NCBI GenBank assembly: GCA_903918125.1
Contig: CAIXDB010000056.1
Location: forward strand, 1-6,934
From: an uncultured bacterium
Lineage (GTDB): Bacteria > Patescibacteria > Paceibacteria > UBA9973 > Zambryskibacteraceae
DNA length: 6,934 bases
Direction: 5' to 3'
The position numbers were made by a program, and so were the translations under genes. The notes beneath the pieces are model-generated. The model made no database searches. It was given only the letters and a program-made list of their open reading frames with translations, and was not told the DNA's origin. Positions within the stretch are counted from its first letter, which is position 1. Each line of letters starts with the position of its first letter. This document shows positions 1 through 6,367 of this stretch, piece after piece.

Positions 1-267
1 AAAAAGCAACTGAAAGAAATTCAGCTCAAAGGTGCTGTATCTGCCGAAGCTATCGAACAGATCAAAAATGTATTTCTAGACGGCAACCAAGCCTCAGAAA
101 AATATTTGACACTTGATGAATACGAAAAAAGAAAAATGTTAGAAAAGTTACTCTCGAACGCAACTTTCAAAAACAAATCTGTGGCTCAATATCTATTTAA
201 AAATCAATTTCAGATACTCGCTATGACACCTAAAAACAGTGATTTACCGAGACTGCTGCGGGACTAG
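1..267 (+). CDS. C-terminal end of a probable large serine recombinase (partial, 5' end outside window)
   Basis: An open frame runs from base 1 to a TAG at 265-267, giving 88 residues with no internal stop. The visible part is charged and helical, with a stretch around EKRKMLEKLLSNATFKNKSV followed by a hydrophobic strand-like piece ending in LLRD. From memory, this layout (helical linker, 'LL.NATLKNK' turn, then short beta strands) resembles the C-terminal tail of the zinc-ribbon serine recombinases common in CPR genomes. The catalytic domain and zinc ribbon lie outside the window, so the assignment rests on tail similarity only. Its last 12 bases overlap the 3' end of the convergent tRNA-Gln gene, which fits an integrase-type gene lying at a tRNA attachment site. 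It could instead be an unrelated coiled-coil protein. Confidence 0.6.
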   Translation, partial: KKQLKEIQLKGAVSAEAIEQIKNVFLDGNQASEKYLTLDEYEKRKMLEKLLSNATFKNKSVAQYLFKNQFQILAMTPKNSDLPRLLRD

Positions 268-327
268 GAATCGAACCTAGATTCACAGATTCAGAGTCTG
301 TTTGCCTACCGATTAGCAGATCCCGCA
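256..327 (-). tRNA. tRNA-Gln (anticodon CUG)
   Basis: The minus strand folds into a full 72-nt cloverleaf. The acceptor is TGCGGGA/TCCCGCA. The D stem is TGCT/GGCA with GG in its loop. The anticodon stem ACAGA/TCTGT encloses the loop CTCTGAA, giving anticodon CTG. The variable region is four bases, and the T arm is CTAGG-TTCGATT-CCTAG. U1-A72 and a G discriminator (base 256) agree with tRNA-Gln identity. CCA is not encoded: the bases after the discriminator read CAG, so CCA must be added by nucleotidyltransferase. It lies 11 nt downstream of the LAGLIDADG gene on the same strand and is probably co-transcribed with it, since no separate promoter fits in that gap. Confidence 0.93.
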
Positions 328-338
328 ATATTTTTATT

Positions 339-1037
339 CTAATATTTTCTAAATTCTAGCAATTCCATCGCTGCATATACTTCTGCTTTTTTCGAAATCT
401 GAACTTGATGACTACTAATATGGGGATGAAATCCCAGTTTTGTCATCAAATTAAAGACATTTAAAATCATACTGTTATTCTTATTAGAAAATAAGAATTT
501 ATACGTAGAAGTTGGCGCATGAACACAGAAACTACCCTCCGCCTCATACAAACCACGAAGGTACCTCACTATATAATCTTTTTGTTTTAAAATCCAGCCC
601 GGCACCCTTATTTCTAACTCTCCTCGTGCTCCCGAAGGTATTGCCAATCTTTTACAAATTTCTCTCTGATATAACCCTACTTTTACAGCATTTGAGCGTG
701 TGGATGGGACAATGTAGGCTTTTTTGTTAAAAACTGAATATATTAAATCTGCGGTCCTTTGAATCAATCTCGTACTTTTTGCATTTAGCGTAATTCGAAG
801 TTCTTCGGTGCGTGCATAGATACACACATGACCATCCCCGAGAGACAAACCGATAAGTTCTGCCAGGTCACCATTTTGTACAAGTTTAGAATGTTTTGAT
901 TTTATTTTTCCTTCCACCTCCATGCGTTTTCGCCACAATTTAAAATTATCGATTTTCTTTCGTTTCATTGTGTCAGAAATTTTTCTGACCGAGAGATTTG
1001 TTTCTTTTGTTTGACCCTTATTCCAGTTACTTGGCAT
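339..1037 (-). CDS. Free-standing LAGLIDADG homing-endonuclease-like protein
   Basis: The product has 232 residues. Two LAGLIDADG motifs are visible: LAELIGLSLGDGH at about 58-70 and YLRGLYEAEGSF at about 159-170. The acidic residues D68 and E167 sit at the positions that bind metal in this family, so a monomeric two-motif enzyme or a derived DNA-binding protein is likely. The N-terminal ~45 residues are basic (WNKGQTKET... then SVRKISDTMKRKK) and resemble a NUMOD3-like DNA-binding segment. The gene is not inside a recognisable intron or intein. It starts at an ATG (1035-1037) only 6 nt after a TATAAT box, so the message is probably leaderless, and it ends in TAG 11 nt before the tRNA-Gln. 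It is AT-rich compared with pyrG. Whether it still cuts DNA cannot be told from sequence. Confidence 0.87.
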   Translation of the reverse strand: MPSNWNKGQTKETNLSVRKISDTMKRKKIDNFKLWRKRMEVEGKIKSKHSKLVQNGDLAELIGLSLGDGHVCIYARTEELRITLNAKSTRLIQRTADLIYSVFNKKAYIVPSTRSNAVKVGLYQREICKRLAIPSGARGELEIRVPGWILKQKDYIVRYLRGLYEAEGSFCVHAPTSTYKFLFSNKNNSMILNVFNLMTKLGFHPHISSHQVQISKKAEVYAAMELLEFRKY

Positions 1038-1043
1038 AATTTA

Positions 1044-1049
1044 ATTATA
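1044..1049 (-). promoter_or_regulatory. -10 box for the LAGLIDADG gene, leaderless type
   Basis: The minus strand reads a perfect TATAAT followed by TAAATT and then the start ATG. Initiation 6-7 nt after the box would fall on the ATG itself. No good -35 element is seen 16-18 nt upstream. Confidence 0.5.
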
Positions 1050-1087
1050 TCACAACTTAAACTTTTTCCTACCATTAGACGAAAAAG

Positions 1088-1096
1088 TTATCCACA
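1088..1096 (+). promoter_or_regulatory. Single consensus DnaA-box-like site
   Basis: TTATCCACA matches the strict DnaA box consensus (TTATNCACA). It is alone: no second box or AT-rich unwinding array is seen nearby, and dnaA is not in the window. It may be chance or a titration/regulatory site. Confidence 0.25.
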
Positions 1097-1104
1097 TTTT
1101 TTGC

Positions 1105-1240
1105 AAATGAAAGCGCCGTCAAACCCTAGGGAGGAATGACGGCGCGGGGCTGTTCGAGAAGACGTTTCCATACCCGAATTGGTTCTCGTCGCGTTCAAAC
1201 AGCTAACTGAAGACCCAAGAGCAGGACTGGAGAGTATAGT
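1105..1240 (-). ncRNA. Candidate structured small RNA (unknown family)
   Basis: This part of the 405-nt gene-free stretch carries nested complementarity. GCTGTT (1149-1154) pairs with AACAGC (1198-1203), and directly inside it CGAGAA (1155-1160) pairs with TTCTCG (1183-1188). Only a 9-nt bulge on one side interrupts this 12-bp helix. Towards 1113-1145 an 8-bp perfect stem GCGCCGTC/GACGGCGC follows, and on the minus strand it is followed by TTTCATTT, as in a weak intrinsic terminator. A TATACT box on the minus strand at 1238-1233, with TTGCAT 19 nt upstream, could start a transcript of about 120 nt. The segment is clearly more GC-rich than the AT-rich DNA on either side. No motif of tmRNA, RNase P RNA or SRP RNA was recognised. 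The strand is an inference. Confidence 0.3.
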
Positions 1241-1285
1241 ACACATTTTCAAAAATAATGCAAGGGCGTGCATCGTGCATAAGAA

Positions 1286-1321
1286 AAGGCGCAACCGGCC
1301 ACGGAAACCGGCGGCGCCTTT
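1286..1321 (-). terminator. Intrinsic terminator downstream of pyrG
   Basis: AAGGCGC (1286-1292) pairs with GCGCCTT (1314-1320). After a 2x2 internal loop, CCGG (1295-1298) pairs with CCGG (1308-1311), enclosing a 9-nt loop. On the minus strand the stem is followed by TTTTCTT, suitable for ending pyrG transcription. On the plus strand it is followed by TTCTTG, so weak bidirectional activity is possible. Confidence 0.7.
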
Positions 1322-1322
1322 C

Positions 1323-1379
1323 TTGCTAGCTTAGGAGAACGTCAAGTCCCCCGACTTCGCCCTCCCGACAACTAGCGAA
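1323..1379 (-). other. Branched inverted-repeat structure between pyrG and its terminator
   Basis: Three nested pairings are visible: GCTAG (1325-1329) with CTAGC (1372-1376), GGAG (1334-1337) with CTCC (1362-1365), and AAGTC (1344-1348) with GACTT (1353-1357) around a CCCC loop (GGGG on the minus strand). The word GAACGTC occurs twice, at 1337-1343 and 1377-1383. Together with the terminator at 1286-1321 this could be the pyrG 3' UTR or a second small RNA of about 110 nt. A possible minus-strand TATGAT box lies at 1417-1412. No known RNA family was recognised. Confidence 0.3.
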
Positions 1380-1442
1380 CGTCGTGTGATACAAAAACTA
1401 TTCTGCCAACTATCATACCTATTTTAAAAAACAATGTATACA

Positions 1443-3125
1443 TTACCCTTTCTTTTCTTTCAAACACGCTTCGATGAACGCGGAGAAAAGCGGATGAGGA
1501 TGAAGCGGGCGGGCGCGAAACTCAGGGTGAAATTGCGTGCCGAGGAAAAACGGATGCGCGGAGCACGGGAGCTCGGCTATTTCCATGAGGCGACCGTCCG
1601 GTGATGTGCCGGAGAAGACCATACCGCCAGCCACGATGTCCGCGATGAACTGCGGACTGACTTCGTATCGGTGACGATGACGTTCGGAAATCGTATCCGC
1701 ACCGTCAACTTTCTGCACACGTCCCGACTCTGCATATGCATCGTGCGCAATCGTTCCCTTTTTGAGCACCGCCGGATACGCGCCGAGTCGCATGGTCGCA
1801 CCGTACTTTTCATCTTCCAAAAGTTTTTTCTGCTCGGGCATGATGTCGATGACGACGTGCGAGGATTTCGGATTGATTTCCGCGGTGTGCGCGTCCTCCC
1901 AGCCGATAACGTGTCGACAATATTCGATGACCGCAAGCTGCATACCGTAGCACAGCCCGAGGTACGGAATGTTGTGTTCGCGCGCGTACCGTATCGCCAT
2001 GATGACGCCTTCGATACCCGACTCGCCAAACCCGCCCGGCACGATGATGCCGTCGTACGCTTTGAGCTCCGAAACTTTTTTCGGATCGGCTTCGTATTCT
2101 TTTGAATTTATCCATGTGAGCCGTGTGTGTGCGCCGTTCCAGTACGACGAAAATTTCACCGCTTCGATGACCGACACGTACGCGTCGGAGAGCATGAAGT
2201 CGCCGGTGTCAAAATATTTTCCCACCACGGCAATTTTCAATTCTTTTTTTGCGCTCTTTGCTTTCTTCACAAACTGCGCCCATTCGTGCAACTCGCCGTT
2301 GTGCGCTTTCGTACGCATGTGCAACGTTTTCAAAATAACCGAGCTGATTTTGTCCTTTTCAAAATTGAGCGGAATGTCGTACACGCTTTTTATATCCGGC
2401 GCGGAGATAACGTTTTCGGCGGGCAATGCGCATGACAAGGCGATTTTTTCTTTTCTTTTGTGGTCGAGTGGCAGAGCGCTTCGCGCGATGATGACGTCGG
2501 GCTGCACACCGTACGAGTTCAGCTGGCGCACGGCGTTTTGTGTAGGTCGCGTTTTCATTTCACCGAGCGAGCCGGGGATCGGCAGGTACGACACCATGAT
2601 AAACATGACGTCTTGCGGATATTTCACTTTCAAAATGCGCGATGCCTCGATGAACAAAATGTTTTGATAGTCGCCGATGGTTCCGCCGATTTCAATGAGC
2701 GAAATGTCCGACTCGTGCGCTTCGGCGGACTTTTTCCAGCGACGAATAATCTCGTCGGTGATGTGCGGAATGGCTTCGATACATTTCCCGCGATATGCCA
2801 GGGCGCGTTCGCGGTCGATGACGTGTTTGTATATCATGCCGGAGGTCATGTAGTCGTCGGAGCCGAGGTCTGTCTCGAGAAATCGCTCGTAGTTGCCCAT
2901 GTCTTGGTCGGTTTCGAGACCGGAGTCGAGCACGAAGACTTCACCATGCTCCGTCGGGTTCATATTGCCGGCGTCCACATTCAAATACGGGTCAACCTTT
3001 ATCGGGTTGACCTTGAAACCTTTCGACTGCAAAATTTTTCCGAGACTCGAAGACGCGATACCTTTTCCCACTCCCGACATGACACCACCAACGACGAAAA
3101 TATACTTGTGATTTTTCTTTGCCAT
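1443..3125 (-). CDS. pyrG: CTP synthase (glutamine-hydrolysing)
   Basis: The 560-residue cytosolic enzyme converts UTP to CTP using ATP and glutamine ammonia, the last step of de novo CTP synthesis. The N-terminal synthetase domain (about 1-270) opens with the P-loop-like GGVMSGVGKG (13-22) and contains VDPYLNVDAG and the IEIGGTIGD signature (144-152). The C-terminal class I glutamine amidotransferase domain (about 297-555) has PGGFGESG, the nucleophile C392 in GLCYGMQ, and the partners H533 and E535 in QFHPEF. All key residues are present and the length is normal. The ATG at 3123-3125 gives MAKKNHKYIF, the usual family start. An in-frame TTG three codons upstream is less likely. It lies 58 nt after ftsX on the same strand, has its own candidate promoter in that gap, and is followed by a terminator at 1286-1321. 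Confidence 0.97.
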   Translation of the reverse strand: MAKKNHKYIFVVGGVMSGVGKGIASSSLGKILQSKGFKVNPIKVDPYLNVDAGNMNPTEHGEVFVLDSGLETDQDMGNYERFLETDLGSDDYMTSGMIYKHVIDRERALAYRGKCIEAIPHITDEIIRRWKKSAEAHESDISLIEIGGTIGDYQNILFIEASRILKVKYPQDVMFIMVSYLPIPGSLGEMKTRPTQNAVRQLNSYGVQPDVIIARSALPLDHKRKEKIALSCALPAENVISAPDIKSVYDIPLNFEKDKISSVILKTLHMRTKAHNGELHEWAQFVKKAKSAKKELKIAVVGKYFDTGDFMLSDAYVSVIEAVKFSSYWNGAHTRLTWINSKEYEADPKKVSELKAYDGIIVPGGFGESGIEGVIMAIRYAREHNIPYLGLCYGMQLAVIEYCRHVIGWEDAHTAEINPKSSHVVIDIMPEQKKLLEDEKYGATMRLGAYPAVLKKGTIAHDAYAESGRVQKVDGADTISERHRHRYEVSPQFIADIVAGGMVFSGTSPDGRLMEIAELPCSAHPFFLGTQFHPEFRARPLHPHPLFSAFIEACLKEKKG

Positions 3126-3151
3126 TTCGTACAAAATTACTGGTAAGGTTC

Positions 3152-3180
3152 AGTATAGTACAAGTGGGAAAGAGATACAA
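3152..3180 (-). promoter_or_regulatory. Candidate pyrG promoter
   Basis: On the minus strand TTGTAT (3180-3175), a 17-nt spacer and TATACT (3157-3152) resemble a sigma-70 promoter. The expected start near 3145 leaves a leader of about 20 nt without a strong Shine-Dalgarno site. It fills the ftsX-pyrG gap, so pyrG need not depend on ftsEX transcription. Confidence 0.5.
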
Positions 3181-3183
3181 ATT

Positions 3184-4104
3184 TTAGACGTTTACATACT
3201 TCCGAACAGCCAAAAAACTGGAAATTGAGCCGATTGCCACGCCGGAAAGGACAATAATGAGGAAAATTTCGCCAAAATTGCTCGTGTAATACTGAAAAAC
3301 GTTCAAACCGACGAAAAACTGCTCGGTTGTTTTGCCGAGCCAAAGCGTCAAGGGATAGAAAAGGATGAGCGTGATGAGACCGGAAGCAAAACCGTACAAA
3401 GCGCCCGCCACAAAAAATGGCGCGCGGATGTAGCCGGTCGAGGCGCCGACGAGACGCATGACGGAAATTTCGTCGCGCGACATATATATGACGAGACGAA
3501 TGGTGTTGAAGGTGATGAGAATGGAAATAATGATGAGGAAAATGGTCAGGGCGAAACCGAGGCGGTTGGCAGAGTTGATGATTTGGGTCAGATGGTCGAT
3601 GGCATCTTTGTTTTGAAAATAGTTGACTGTGTCAATGATACTCGTACCGTCCGGCGACGTTTGGTTGTTGAGAAAATCAGCGATGCTTTGGTATTGCGAC
3701 GGATCTTTGGCCTTGATGTTCAGTGTCGCGCCGAGTGGATTCGTGCCAAGCTCGTCGAGCGCTTGCAGGGTAATTTGGTCGTTCTGGTGACGCGTTTTGA
3801 AATCGGCGAGCGCCTGGTCTTGCGAGACATACGTCACCGGCGGTTGCACTTCGGGCAGTGCCTCCAAGTTTTTCTGCAAAGCCAAAATCTGATCCTCCGG
3901 CGCATTTTGCACAAAATAGACGTTGATGTCGACTTTGTTTTCAATCGATTGGAGCGTGGTACGGAAAATCGCGCCGGCAAAAATAATCGAGCCGATGACG
4001 AAGAGTGTCACAACCATGACGAGAATGGAAGACAGCGAGACGAAACCGTTTCGCCAGAAATTAAAGAAACCCGAACGCACAACTCTTTTTATAGTGATCC
4101 ACAT
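3184..4104 (-). CDS. ftsX: Cell division ABC transporter-type permease FtsX
   Basis: FtsX is the membrane half of the FtsEX complex, which couples ATP hydrolysis at the divisome to activation of peptidoglycan hydrolases outside the cell. The 306-residue product has the classic layout: a short cytoplasmic N-terminus (WITIKRVVRSGFFNFWRNG), TM1 about 22-46, an extracellular domain about 50-180, then TM2 about 183-205, TM3 about 229-253 and TM4 about 279-299. The segment after TM2 (MSRDEISVMRLVGAS) is the conserved FtsX loop that contacts FtsE. The start is the ATG at 4102-4104, without a visible Shine-Dalgarno site. It follows ftsE on the same strand, but unusually for this pair it is separated by about 158 nt filled by a large palindrome. 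It is probably co-transcribed with ftsE. Confidence 0.96.
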   Translation of the reverse strand: MWITIKRVVRSGFFNFWRNGFVSLSSILVMVVTLFVIGSIIFAGAIFRTTLQSIENKVDINVYFVQNAPEDQILALQKNLEALPEVQPPVTYVSQDQALADFKTRHQNDQITLQALDELGTNPLGATLNIKAKDPSQYQSIADFLNNQTSPDGTSIIDTVNYFQNKDAIDHLTQIINSANRLGFALTIFLIIISILITFNTIRLVIYMSRDEISVMRLVGASTGYIRAPFFVAGALYGFASGLITLILFYPLTLWLGKTTEQFFVGLNVFQYYTSNFGEIFLIIVLSGVAIGSISSFLAVRKYVNV

Positions 4105-4125
4105 GGTGTTAGTTTAACATATTGA

Positions 4126-4269
4126 AATCTGAATTAAAATCTCTTTCTCGGTCACACGTCTTTCGGAGCACGCGTAAATTTCTTGCTAGAAATTTCGCTC
4201 ACTCTCGCCTACCCGGCTCCGAGAGTCTCCGAAATCCGTGTGACGCTCAACGAGATTTTAATTCAGATT
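4126..4269. repeat. 144-bp nested palindromic element between ftsE and ftsX
   Basis: The outer arms AATCTGAATTAAAATCTC (4126-4143) and its exact reverse complement (4252-4269) form an 18-bp perfect inverted repeat. Inside, GTCACACG (4151-4158) pairs with CGTGTGAC (4237-4244), and TTTCGGAG (4161-4168) with CTCCGAAA (4227-4234). The core splits into two hairpins: AAATTTC/GAAATTT (4176-4182 with 4189-4195, extended by GCG/CGC) and ACTCTCG/CGAGAGT (4201-4207 with 4220-4226). Almost the whole ftsE-ftsX gap can therefore fold as one branched structure. The right arm includes the ftsE stop codon and last bases. It may be a MITE-like insertion, a REP-type element, or an intercistronic RNA element. 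No flanking target-site duplication is obvious. Confidence 0.85.
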
Positions 4270-4943
4270 ACATATTTCCCCTCCTTGTCGTCGCGGATTA
4301 TTCGCCCGTTCTCCATTGTGAGCACGCGTTTCTGAAGCGAGTCGATGACGCCTTTGTTGTGCGTGGTCAGAATGACGGTCGTGCCGAGGTCATTTATTTT
4401 TTTCAAAATTTGGACAATGTCGTATGTGTTCAGCGGGTCGAGGTTGCCTGTCGGTTCATCGGCGATAATGACGTCCGGCTGGTTGACGATGGCACGGGCT
4501 ATGGCTACGCGCTGTTTCTCCCCACCCGATAGCTCGCCGGGGAAATTCCAGATTTTGCGACTCAAATCGACGAGCTCGAGCACGTGCGGTACGTCCGCCT
4601 CTATATCCTCGTCCGAACGCCCCGCCGCTTCCATGGCAAAGGCGATGTTTTCATAAATATTTTTGTTTGGAATAAGACGAAAATCCTGGAAGACCACTCC
4701 GACCTTGCGACGGAAATCGTTGATTTGCTTTTTGCCGAGCGTATGAATGTCGAGCGACTCAAAAAAAATTCTGCCGTCCGACGGTTTTTCCTCGCCGAGA
4801 AACATTTTAATGAGCGTCGTCTTGCCCGCGCCGGAATGTCCCACAATGGACACAAACTCCTTCGGCTCGATGGAAAATGAGACATCTTCAAGCGCCACCG
4901 AATTATCCGGATAAATTTTGGAAACTTTATCGAAATAAATCAT
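4263..4943 (-). CDS. ftsE: Cell division ATP-binding protein FtsE
   Basis: FtsE is the cytoplasmic ATPase that partners FtsX at the division site. The 226-residue product carries every ABC ATPase motif in order: Walker [10 protein letters not shown] (35-43), Q-loop glutamine 86 in VFQDFRL, signature LSGGEKQR (138-145), Walker B VIIADEP (158-164), and the H-loop in TTHN near 195. [19 protein letters not shown] after the Q-loop is characteristic of FtsE. The start is the ATG at 4941-4943. The stop is TGA at 4263-4265, inside the right arm of the 144-bp palindrome. A TATACT box lies only 7 nt before the ATG, so the message is probably leaderless. It lies 39 nt downstream of the DGR reverse transcriptase stop on the same strand, but belongs functionally with ftsX. 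Confidence 0.97.
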   Translation of the reverse strand: MIYFDKVSKIYPDNSVALEDVSFSIEPKEFVSIVGHSGAGKTTLIKMFLGEEKPSDGRIFFESLDIHTLGKKQINDFRRKVGVVFQDFRLIPNKNIYENIAFAMEAAGRSDEDIEADVPHVLELVDLSRKIWNFPGELSGGEKQRVAIARAIVNQPDVIIADEPTGNLDPLNTYDIVQILKKINDLGTTVILTTHNKGVIDSLQKRVLTMENGRIIRDDKEGKYVI

Positions 4944-4950
4944 TGTTCAC

Positions 4951-4979
4951 AGTATACCGCGGTCGGCACACAGATGCAA
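4951..4979 (-). promoter_or_regulatory. Candidate ftsEX promoter, leaderless type
   Basis: On the minus strand TTGCAT (4979-4974), a 17-nt spacer and TATACT (4956-4951) lie 7 nt before the ftsE ATG, so transcription would begin at or next to the start codon. The element sits between the RT stop codon and ftsE and insulates the division genes from the DGR cassette. Confidence 0.55.
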
Positions 4980-4982
4980 AAT

Positions 4983-5981
4983 TTACAAAAACTTTTTGAG
5001 ATAATTCTCTAATTTTCTGTTCCGACAATGTGACACTAATCCAAGATAAGAAATAATAACACTATGAAAAGTGTTTTCGGATACAAGATTTTTATTCCCT
5101 TGATTCAGTAGTATTTTTATTTTCTTCATAATTCTTCTCTTCGTGCGCGTTCGCAATACAATCATGTGTGGTAATGCCACGTAGCCAAGAAAATCTATTC
5201 CGCGACGCATCTTCCGAATTTCGACTTTGTTCGGATGTAAATCGAGTGACAACTTTTCACTCAAAAACACCCGAATTTTCTCCTGAATTTCAAACAAAAA
5301 TTTTTCATTTTCTGAAAGAATGATAAAATCGTCGCAATATCGAAAATAATATTTTGCTTTTAAAATATGTTTGGCAAACTGGTCGAGTTCGTTCAAATAA
5401 ATGTTGGCAAAAAGCTGACTGGTCACGTTACCGAGTGGCAAGCCTTTTCCTTTTTCTTTTTCAAAACTTCCAAACAACAGGTCGATCAGTCTCATGGTGT
5501 CTGGACACGAGACTTTCTTTCCAATCAATTCCTTCAAAACAGTGTGGTCAATCGAATCAAAGAATTTTCTCACATCACATTTTAGAACCCATATTTTTCT
5601 CTTCCAGTTTTTACTCACTTTTCGGCATGCCTTGTATGAACGTTCTACACCCAAATGCGTTCCACGAGATGTACGGGATGAATATGAGTCATATATAAAA
5701 TGCTTGTCAAAAATAGTATTCAATACTCGGTATATCGCTTGGTGTACAACCCTGTCGCATACAAATGCTTTGTGAATGTGACGACGTTTTGGGTCATAGG
5801 TATAAAAATCCGTGTATGCACCATGGACATACGTACCAGACATAAGTTTTTCATGTACATCAAAAATAGCGTCTTCCAGGTGAAGTTCAAATTGAACCAC
5901 ATCCTTTCTTTTTATTTTTCCTCTTTTAAATTCTTTCCATGCGTCAAATAAATTTGATATACTGCAAATACTATGAAACAA
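4983..5981 (-). CDS. DGR reverse transcriptase
   Basis: This RT copies the template RNA into cDNA and misincorporates opposite adenines, feeding mutagenic retrohoming. Motifs are numbered from the TTG at 5981. The catalytic Asp of motif A is D136 in KCDVRKFFDSIDH, and the motif B region LPLGNVTSQLFANIYL (181-196) carries the DGR-type SQ where most RTs have SP. The active site YCDD (215-218) supplies D217 and D218. LHPNKVEI and IDFLGY follow. There is no maturase, endonuclease or RNase H domain, and 332 residues is normal for DGR RTs. No ATG is available in this frame before residue 47. Family members usually start a little upstream of an 'NLY..ICSF.NL' block, and the matching ENLFHSICSISNL begins two codons before the TTG. 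The true start is therefore probably the ATG at 6035-6037, reachable only if the adjacent C8/G8 run contains one more base. It overlaps avd head to head. Confidence 0.92.
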   Translation of the reverse strand: MFHSICSISNLFDAWKEFKRGKIKRKDVVQFELHLEDAIFDVHEKLMSGTYVHGAYTDFYTYDPKRRHIHKAFVCDRVVHQAIYRVLNTIFDKHFIYDSYSSRTSRGTHLGVERSYKACRKVSKNWKRKIWVLKCDVRKFFDSIDHTVLKELIGKKVSCPDTMRLIDLLFGSFEKEKGKGLPLGNVTSQLFANIYLNELDQFAKHILKAKYYFRYCDDFIILSENEKFLFEIQEKIRVFLSEKLSLDLHPNKVEIRKMRRGIDFLGYVALPHMIVLRTRTKRRIMKKIKILLNQGNKNLVSENTFHSVIISYLGLVSHCRNRKLENYLKKFL

Positions 5982-6367
5982 ATTCTCACTTACGTCTCCC
6001 CCCCCGCGACCCCGCTGGTGATATTTCGATTATTCATGGTATCAAACAAGTCTACACTATTATTTATACATCAGGAAAAAAACTACCGAAGAGTGACAAA
6101 CTTGGAATTCACTTAGATGTTGAAAAAATCACACGGAAAATCATGCAAAAACTTATCGCCGCTTGTTTTACGCACAAACAAAAGAAAATGGAAACACTCG
6201 AAGACGCTCGAATCTTGCTTGAAACCCTGAAACATTTTGTCAGAATTGAACACGAGTTAAAAATTATAGACCAGAAAACATATATTCGGATTGAGTCGCT
6301 TATTGTTGAAACATCAAAAATGGCAAACGGTTGGATAAAATACATTCAACAAAAAGCTTCGGCATAA
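5939..6367 (+). CDS. avd: DGR accessory variability determinant (Avd-like four-helix bundle)
   Basis: Avd forms a basic pentameric barrel that binds RT and the template RNA and is needed for cDNA synthesis. From about residue 35 the product matches the family pattern: IIHGIKQVYTIIY, then KLPKSDKLGIHLDVEKI, a second helix, ARILLETLKHFVRIEHEL, and the closing helix ending in ANGWIKYI, which corresponds to the usual 'GGWIK' end. The core is mainly helical and lysine-rich. The frame is open from an ATG at 5939, but the N-terminal ~25 residues look unlike Avd and lack a Shine-Dalgarno site. A better placed ATG at 5973, 9 nt after a TATACT box, would read MKQILTYVS and enter the Avd frame if the C run at 5998-6005 had one more base. 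The gene is opposite in strand to RT, TR and target. Its TAA lies in the loop of the TR-RNA terminator. Confidence 0.85.
   Translation: MRQINLIYCKYYETNSHLRLPPRDPAGDISIIHGIKQVYTIIYTSGKKLPKSDKLGIHLDVEKITRKIMQKLIAACFTHKQKKMETLEDARILLETLKHFVRIEHELKIIDQKTYIRIESLIVETSKMANGWIKYIQQKASA
5958..5963 (+). promoter_or_regulatory. Candidate avd -10 box
   Basis: TATACT lies 9 nt before the ATG at 5973, with TTTCCA (5934-5939) 18 nt upstream as a weak -35. Initiation near 5970 would give an almost leaderless message starting at 5973, and would exclude the ATG at 5939. It lies inside the RT coding region. Confidence 0.35.
5998..6005. other. C8 homopolymer across the overlapping 5' ends of avd and RT
   Basis: Eight consecutive C on the plus strand lie between the ATG at 5973 (plus) and the ATG at 6035-6037 (minus). 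Both ATG frames reach the run open and are then out of register with the Avd and RT cores: the minus frame stops at TAA just after it, and the plus frame stops at TAG near 6115. With nine C both ATG frames read straight into their cores. This is consistent with an indel error or a slippage site. Confidence 0.6.

Noticed and set aside
1433..1444. 12-bp palindrome AATGTATACATT over the pyrG stop as a terminator or operator
   Set aside because: It is AT-only in its core, cannot form a stable hairpin, and a much better terminator lies downstream at 1286-1321.
1577..3146. Several long plus- and minus-strand open frames over pyrG
   Set aside because: They are shadows of the GC-rich pyrG coding sequence with low-complexity R/H/V composition and no recognisable domains.
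1319..4189. Shared word TTTCTTGCTAG at 1319-1329 and 4179-4189
   Set aside because: An 11-nt match between two points in a 7-kb window is expected by chance, and the surrounding structures differ.
4983..5981. RT as a group II intron or retron enzyme
   Set aside because: There is no maturase or endonuclease domain and no intron RNA or msr/msd structure seen. The SQ motif with linked Avd and TR/VR fits DGR only.
6109..6345. Minus-strand frame opposite avd
   Set aside because: The plus strand has a clear Avd pattern; the antisense frame is serine/phenylalanine-rich with no domain.
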